Shown here: piece after piece, positions 58,201-64,000 of the stretch
How the letters are laid out: each line of letters opens with the position of its first letter
Numbering within the stretch: position 1 is the first letter of the stretch
Program-made: the position numbers and the translations under genes
Origin: Metridium senile
Lineage: Eukaryota > Cnidaria > Anthozoa > Actiniaria > Metridiidae
Direction of reading: 5' to 3'
DNA: 64,000 nt
Assembly (NCBI GenBank): GCA_949775045.1
Contig: OX459100.1
Span: 20,193,768-20,257,767, forward strand
The notes under the pieces: generated by a model
The model's database searches: none
The model's input: only the letters and a program-made list of their open reading frames with translations
What the model was told of the DNA's origin: nothing

Positions 58201-61200
58201 TGTTAGCCTAGTTTTGTTGATAATAATATTGTTGTTGTTTTATTTGTTAGCCTGGTTTTGTTGATAATAATATTGTTGTTGTTTTATTTGTTAGCCTGGT
58301 TTTGTTGATAATAATATTGTTGTTGTTTTATTTGTTAGCCTAGTTTTGTTGATAATAATATTGTTGTTGTTTTATTTGTTAGCCTGGTTTTGTTGATAAT
58401 AATATTGTTGTTGTTTTATTTGTTAGCCTAGTTTTGTTGGTAATAATATTGTTGTTGTTTTATTTGTTAGCCTGGTTTTGTTGATAATAATATTGTTGTT
58501 GTTTTATTTGTTAGCCTAGTTTTGTTGATAATAATATTGTTGTTGTTTTATTTGTTAGCCTGGTTTTGTTGATAATAATATAGTTGTTGTTTTATTTGTT
58601 AGCCTAGTTTTGTTGATAATAATATTGTTGTTGTTTTATTTGTTAGCCTGGTTTTGTTGATAATAATATTGTTGTTGTTTTATTTGTTAGCCTGGTTTTG
58701 TTGATAATAATATTGTTGTTGTTTTATTTGTTAGCCTAGTTTTGTTGATAATAATATTGTTGTTGTTTTATTTGTTAGCCTGGTTTTGTTGATAATAATA
58801 TTGTTGTTGTTTTATTTGTTAGCCTAGTTTTGTTGATAATAATATTGTTGTTGTTTTATATTTGTTAGCCTGGTTTTGTTGGTAATAATATTGTTGTTGT
58901 TTTATTTGTTAGCCTGGTTTTGTTGGTAATAATATTGTTGTTGTTTTATTTGTTAGCCTGGTTTTGTTGGTAATAATATTGTTGTTGTTTTATTTGTTAG
59001 CCTGGTTTTGTTGATAATAATATTGTTGTTGTTTTATTTGTTAGCCTGGTTTTGTTGATAATAATGTTGTTGTTGTTTTATTTGTTAGCCTAGTTTTGTT
59101 GATAATAATATTGTTGTTGTTTTATTTGTTAGCCTGGTTTTGTTGATAATAATATTGTTGTTGTTTTATTTGTTAGCCTGGTTTTGTTGATAATATAATG
59201 TTGTTTTATTTGTTAGCCTAGTTTTGTTGATAATAATATTGTTGTTGTTTTATTTGTAAGCCTGGTTTTGTTTATAATAATATTGTTGTTGTTTTATTTG
59301 TTAGCCTAGTTTTGTTGATAATAATATTTTTGTTGTTTTATTTGTTAGCCTAGTTTTGTTGATAATAATATTGTTGTTGTTTTATTTGTTAGCCTGGTTT
59401 TGTTGATAATAATATTGTTGTTGTTTTATTTGTTAGCCTGGTTTTGTTGATAATAATATTGTTGTTGTTTTATTTGTTAGCCTAGTTTTGTTGATAATAA
59501 TATTGTTGTTGTTTTATTTGTTAGCCTGGTTTTGTTGATAATAATATTGTTGTTGTTTTATTTGTTAGCCTAGTTTTGTTGGTAATAATATTGTTGTTGT
59601 TTTATTTGTTAGCCTGGTTTTGTTGATAATAATATTGTTGTTGTTTTATTTGTTAGCCTAGTTTTGTTGATAATAATATTGTTGTTGTTTTATTTGTTAG
59701 CCTGGTTTTGTTGATAATAATATAGTTGTTGTTTTATTTGTTAGCCTAGTTTTGTTGATAATAATATTGTTGTTGTTTTATTTGTTAGCCTGGTTTTGTT
59801 GATAATAATATTGTTGTTGTTTTATTTGTTAGCCTGGTTTTGTTGATAATAATATTGTTGTTGTTTTATTTGTTAGCCTAGTTTTGTTGATAATAATATT
59901 GTTGTTGTTTTATTTGTTAGCCTGGTTTTGTTGATAATAATATTGTTGTTGTTTTATATTTGTTAGCCTGGTTTTGTTGGTAATAATATTGTTGTTGTTT
60001 TATTTGTTAGCCTGGTTTTGTTGGTAATAATATTGTTGTTGTTTTATTTGTTAGCCTGGTTTTGTTGGTAATAATATTGTTGTTGTTTTATTTGTTAGCC
60101 TGGTTTTGTTGATAATAATATTGTTGTTGTTTTATTTGTTAGCCTGGTTTTGTTGATAATAATATTGTTGTTGTTTTATTTGTTAACCTGGTTTTGTTGA
60201 TAATAATATTGTTGTTGTTTTATTTGTTAGCCTGGTTTTGTTGATAATAATATTGTTGTTGTTTTATTTGTTAGCCTGGTTTTGTTGATAATAATATTGT
60301 TGTTGTTTTATATTTGTTAGCCTGGTTTTGTTGATAATAATATTGTTGTTGTTTTATTTGTTAGCCTAGTTTTGTTGATAATAATATTGTTGTTGTTTTA
60401 TTTGTTAGCCTGGTTTTGTTGATAATAATATTGTTGTTGTTTTATTTGTTAGCCTAGTTTTGTTGATAATATAATGTTGTTTTATTTGTTAGCCTAGTTT
60501 TGTTGATAATAATATTGTTGTTGTTTTATTTGTTAGCCTGGTTTTGTTGATAATAATGTTGTTGTTGTTTTATTTGTTAGCCTAGTTTTGTTGATAATAA
60601 TATTGTTGTTGTTTTATTTGTTAGCCTGGTTTTGTTGATAATAATATTGTTGTTGTTTTATTTGTTAGCCTGGTTTTGTTGGTAATAATATTGTTGTTGT
60701 TTTATTTGTTAGCCTGGTTTTGTTGATAATAATATTGTTGTTGTTTTATTTGTTAACCTGGTTTTGTTGATAATAATATTGTTGTTGTTTTATTTGTTAG
60801 CCTGGTTTTGTTGATAATAATATTGTTGTTGTTTTATTTGTTAGCCTGGTTTTGTTGATAATAATATTGTTGTTGTTTTATTTGTTAGCCTGGTTTTGTT
60901 GATAATAATATTGTTGTTGTTTTATTTGTTAGCCTAGTTTTGTTGATAATAATATTTTTGTTGTTTTATTTGTTAGCCTGGTTTTGTTGATAATAATATT
61001 GTTGTTGTTTTATTTGTTAGCCTGGTTTTGTTGATAATATAATGTTGTTTTATTTGTTAGCCTAGTTTTGTTGATAATAATATTGTTGTTGTTTTATTTG
61101 TTAGCCTGGTTTTGTTGATAATAATATTGTTGTTTTATTTGTTAGCCTGGTTTTGTTGATAATAATATTGTTGTTGTTTTATTTGTTAGCCTGGTTTTGT

Positions 61201-64000
61201 TGATAATAATATTGTTGTTGTTTTATTTGTTAGCCTGGTTTTGTTGATAATAATATTGTTGTTGTTTTATTTGTTAGCCTGGTTTTGTTGATAATAATAT
61301 TGTTGTTGTTTTATTTGTTAGCCTAGTTTTGTTGATAATATAATGTTGTTTTATTTGTTAGCCTAGTTTTGTTGATAATAATATTGTTGTTGTTTTATTT
61401 GTTAGCCTGGTTTTGTTGATAATAATGTTGTTGTTGTTTTATTTGTTAGCCTAGTTTTGTTGATAATAATATTGTTGTTGTTTTATTTGTTAGCCTGGTT
61501 TTGTTGATAATAATATTGTTGTTGTTTTATTTGTTAGCCTGGTTTTGTTGATAATATAATGTTGTTTTATTTGTTAGCCTAGTTTTGTTGATAATAATAT
61601 TGTTGTTGTTTTATTTGTAAGCCTGGTTTTGTTTATAATAATATTGTTGTTGTTTTATTTGTTAGCCTAGTTTTGTTGATAATAATATTTTTGTTGTTTT
61701 ATTTGTTAGCCTAGTTTTGTTGATAATAATATTGTTGTTGTTTTATTTGTTAGCCTGGTTTTGTTGATAATAATATTGTTGTTGTTTTATTTGTTAGCCT
61801 GGTTTTGTTGATAATAATATTGTTGTTGTTTTATTTGTTAGCCTAGTTTTGTTGATAATAATATTGTTGTTGTTTTATTTGTTAGCCTGGTTTTGTTGAT
61901 AATAATATTGTTGTTGTTTTATTTGTTAGCCTAGTTTTGTTGGTAATAATATTGTTGTTGTTTTATTTGTTAGCCTGGTTTTGTTGATAATAATATTGTT
62001 GTTGTTTTATTTGTTAGCCTAGTTTTGTTGATAATAATATTGTTGTTGTTTTATTTGTTAGCCTGGTTTTGTTGATAATAATATAGTTGTTGTTTTATTT
62101 GTTAGCCTAGTTTTGTTGATAATAATATTGTTGTTGTTTTATTTGTTAGCCTGGTTTTGTTGATAATAATATTGTTGTTGTTTTATTTGTTAGCCTGGTT
62201 TTGTTGATAATAATATTGTTGTTGTTTTATTTGTTAGCCTAGTTTTGTTGATAATAATATTGTTGTTGTTTTATTTGTTAGCCTGGTTTTGTTGATAATA
62301 ATATTGTTGTTGTTTTATTTGTTAGCCTAGTTTTGTTGATAATAATATTGTTGTTGTTTTATATTTGTTAGCCTGGTTTTGTTGGTAATAATATTGTTGT
62401 TGTTTTATTTGTTAGCCTGGTTTTGTTGGTAATAATATTGTTGTTGTTTTATTTGTTAGCCTGGTTTTGTTGGTAATAATATTGTTGTTGTTTTATTTGT
62501 TAGCCTGGTTTTGTTGATAATAATATTGTTGTTGTTTTATTTGTTAGCCTGGTTTTGTTGATAATAATGTTGTTGTTGTTTTATTTGTTAGCCTAGTTTT
62601 GTTGATAATAATATTGTTGTTGTTTTATTTGTTAGCCTGGTTTTGTTGATAATAATATTGTTGTTGTTTTATTTGTTAGCCTGGTTTTGTTGATAATATA
62701 ATGTTGTTTTATTTGTTAGCCTAGTTTTGTTGATAATAATATTGTTGTTGTTTTATTTGTAAGCCTGGTTTTGTTTATAATAATATTGTTGTTGTTTTAT
62801 TTGTTAGCCTAGTTTTGTTGATAATAATATTTTTGTTGTTTTATTTGTTAGCCTAGTTTTGTTGATAATAATATTGTTGTTGTTTTATTTGTTAGCCTGG
62901 TTTTGTTGATAATAATATTGTTGTTGTTTTATTTGTTAGCCTGGTTTTGTTGATAATAATATTGTTGTTGTTTTATTTGTTAGCCTAGTTTTGTTGATAA
63001 TAATATTGTTGTTGTTTTATTTGTTAGCCTGGTTTTGTTGATAATAATATTGTTGTTGTTTTATTTGTTAGCCTAGTTTTGTTGGTAATAATATTGTTGT
63101 TGTTTTATTTGTTAGCCTGGTTTTGTTGATAATAATATTGTTGTTGTTTTATTTGTTAGCCTAGTTTTGTTGATAATAATATTGTTGTTGTTTTATTTGT
63201 TAGCCTGGTTTTGTTGATAATAATATAGTTGTTGTTTTATTTGTTAGCCTAGTTTTGTTGATAATAATATTGTTGTTGTTTTATTTGTTAGCCTGGTTTT
63301 GTTGATAATAATATTGTTGTTGTTTTATTTGTTAGCCTGGTTTTGTTGATAATAATATTGTTGTTGTTTTATTTGTTAGCCTAGTTTTGTTGATAATAAT
63401 ATTGTTGTTGTTTTATTTGTTAGCCTGGTTTTGTTGATAATAATATTGTTGTTGTTTTATTTGTTAGCCTAGTTTTGTTGATAATAATATTGTTGTTGTT
63501 TTATATTTGTTAGCCTGGTTTTGTTGGTAATAATATTGTTGTTGTTTTATTTGTTAGCCTGGTTTTGTTGGTAATAATATTGTTGTTGTTTTATTTGTTA
63601 GCCTGGTTTTGTTGGTAATAATATTGTTGTTGTTTTATTTGTTAGCCTGGTTTTGTTGATAATAATATTGTTGTTGTTTTATTTGTTAGCCTGGTTTTGT
63701 GATAATAATATTGTTGTTGTTTTATTTGTTAACCTGGTTTTGTTGATAATAATATTGTTGTTGTTTTATTTGTTAGCCTGGTTTTGTTGATAATAATATT
63801 GTTGTTGTTTTATTTGTTAGCCTGGTTTTGTTGATAATAATATTGTTGTTGTTTTATATTTGTTAGCCTGGTTTTGTTGATAATAATATTGTTGTTGTTT
63901 TATTTGTTAGCCTAGTTTTGTTGATAATAATATTGTTGTTGTTTTATTTGTTAACCTGGTTTTGTTGATAATAATATTGTTGTTGTTTTATTTGTTAACC
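22237..64000. repeat. Giant 44-bp-unit satellite array inside PRMT7 intron 5 (about 950 copies, continues past window)
   Basis: From 22237 to the last base the window is a head-to-tail array of a 44-bp unit: TTTTGTTGATAATAATATTG, TTGTTGTTTTATTTGTTAG and CCTGG (or CCTAG) in that order. The copy number is length divided by 44. Common variants are CCTAG, TTAACC, GTTGGTAATAAT, ATATTTTTG, ATATAGTTG, TTTATATTTG, GTAAGCC and shortened units with ATAATATAATG. Rare variants recur at fixed distances, showing higher-order repeats. Units contain stops in all frames and there is no gene. The + strand is rich in T and G and very poor in C. Because exon 5 lies 510 bp upstream and the next PRMT7 exon is not in the window, the array is placed in intron 5; that placement is inference. 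Confidence 0.97.

Noticed and set aside
22237..64000. Assembly collapse or stutter artefact
   Set aside because: It cannot be excluded without reads, but the varied units with different higher-order periods in different zones are what real satellite evolution gives, so the array is reported as genuine.

Overview
The window looks like an animal nuclear genome, most likely a cnidarian and probably a sea anemone or coral relative. The reasons are intron-containing genes with GT/AG junctions, AT-rich DNA packed with short palindromic transposons, a YR retrotransposon, and a secreted MACPF protein of the sea-anemone pore-forming toxin type. No prokaryotic gene organisation is present.

Layout. (1) 1-4166: most of a Ngaro-type tyrosine-recombinase retrotransposon: the end of gag, an RT/RNase H ORF, a recombinase ORF, and then the split direct repeats B1-A2-B2. 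The 5' part (start of gag and the A1 repeat) lies beyond the left edge. (2) 4167-9780: intergenic, AT-rich DNA with several palindromic elements, scattered repeats of a 'ggacactatatcac' type, a 58-bp minisatellite (7823-8563) and a 433-bp element with poly-G ends and a 7-bp target duplication (8993-9425). (3) 9781-14251: a complete-looking secreted MACPF gene on the + strand, with a TATA box, a probable non-coding first exon and three coding exons (about 473 codons). Its introns hold minisatellites and two MITEs. (4) 14252-16600: intergenic, with hammerhead-like hairpin motifs, a purine-rich minisatellite and a 370-bp MITE. (5) 16670 to beyond the right edge: the first five coding exons (167 codons) of an arginine methyltransferase whose exons match PRMT7 one after another, on the + strand. 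Its introns carry GAT and CCAT microsatellites, several MITEs and a fragment that may come from a Crypton-like transposon.

(6) 22237-64000: two thirds of the window is one unbroken tandem array of a 44-bp unit, roughly 950 copies, running off the right edge. It begins about 510 bp after PRMT7 exon 5, so it appears to lie inside PRMT7 intron 5, making that intron more than 42 kb long. The array has several nested higher-order periods (1142, 1570, 2092, 2275 and 3673 bp, measured from rare variant units). Every unit has a U-rich tract ending in TTAG, which resembles a 3' splice site.

The three gene blocks are not functionally linked. The most unusual things are the giant intronic satellite, PRMT7 exon 5 squeezed between two MITEs, and the intact split-repeat end of the Ngaro-type element.
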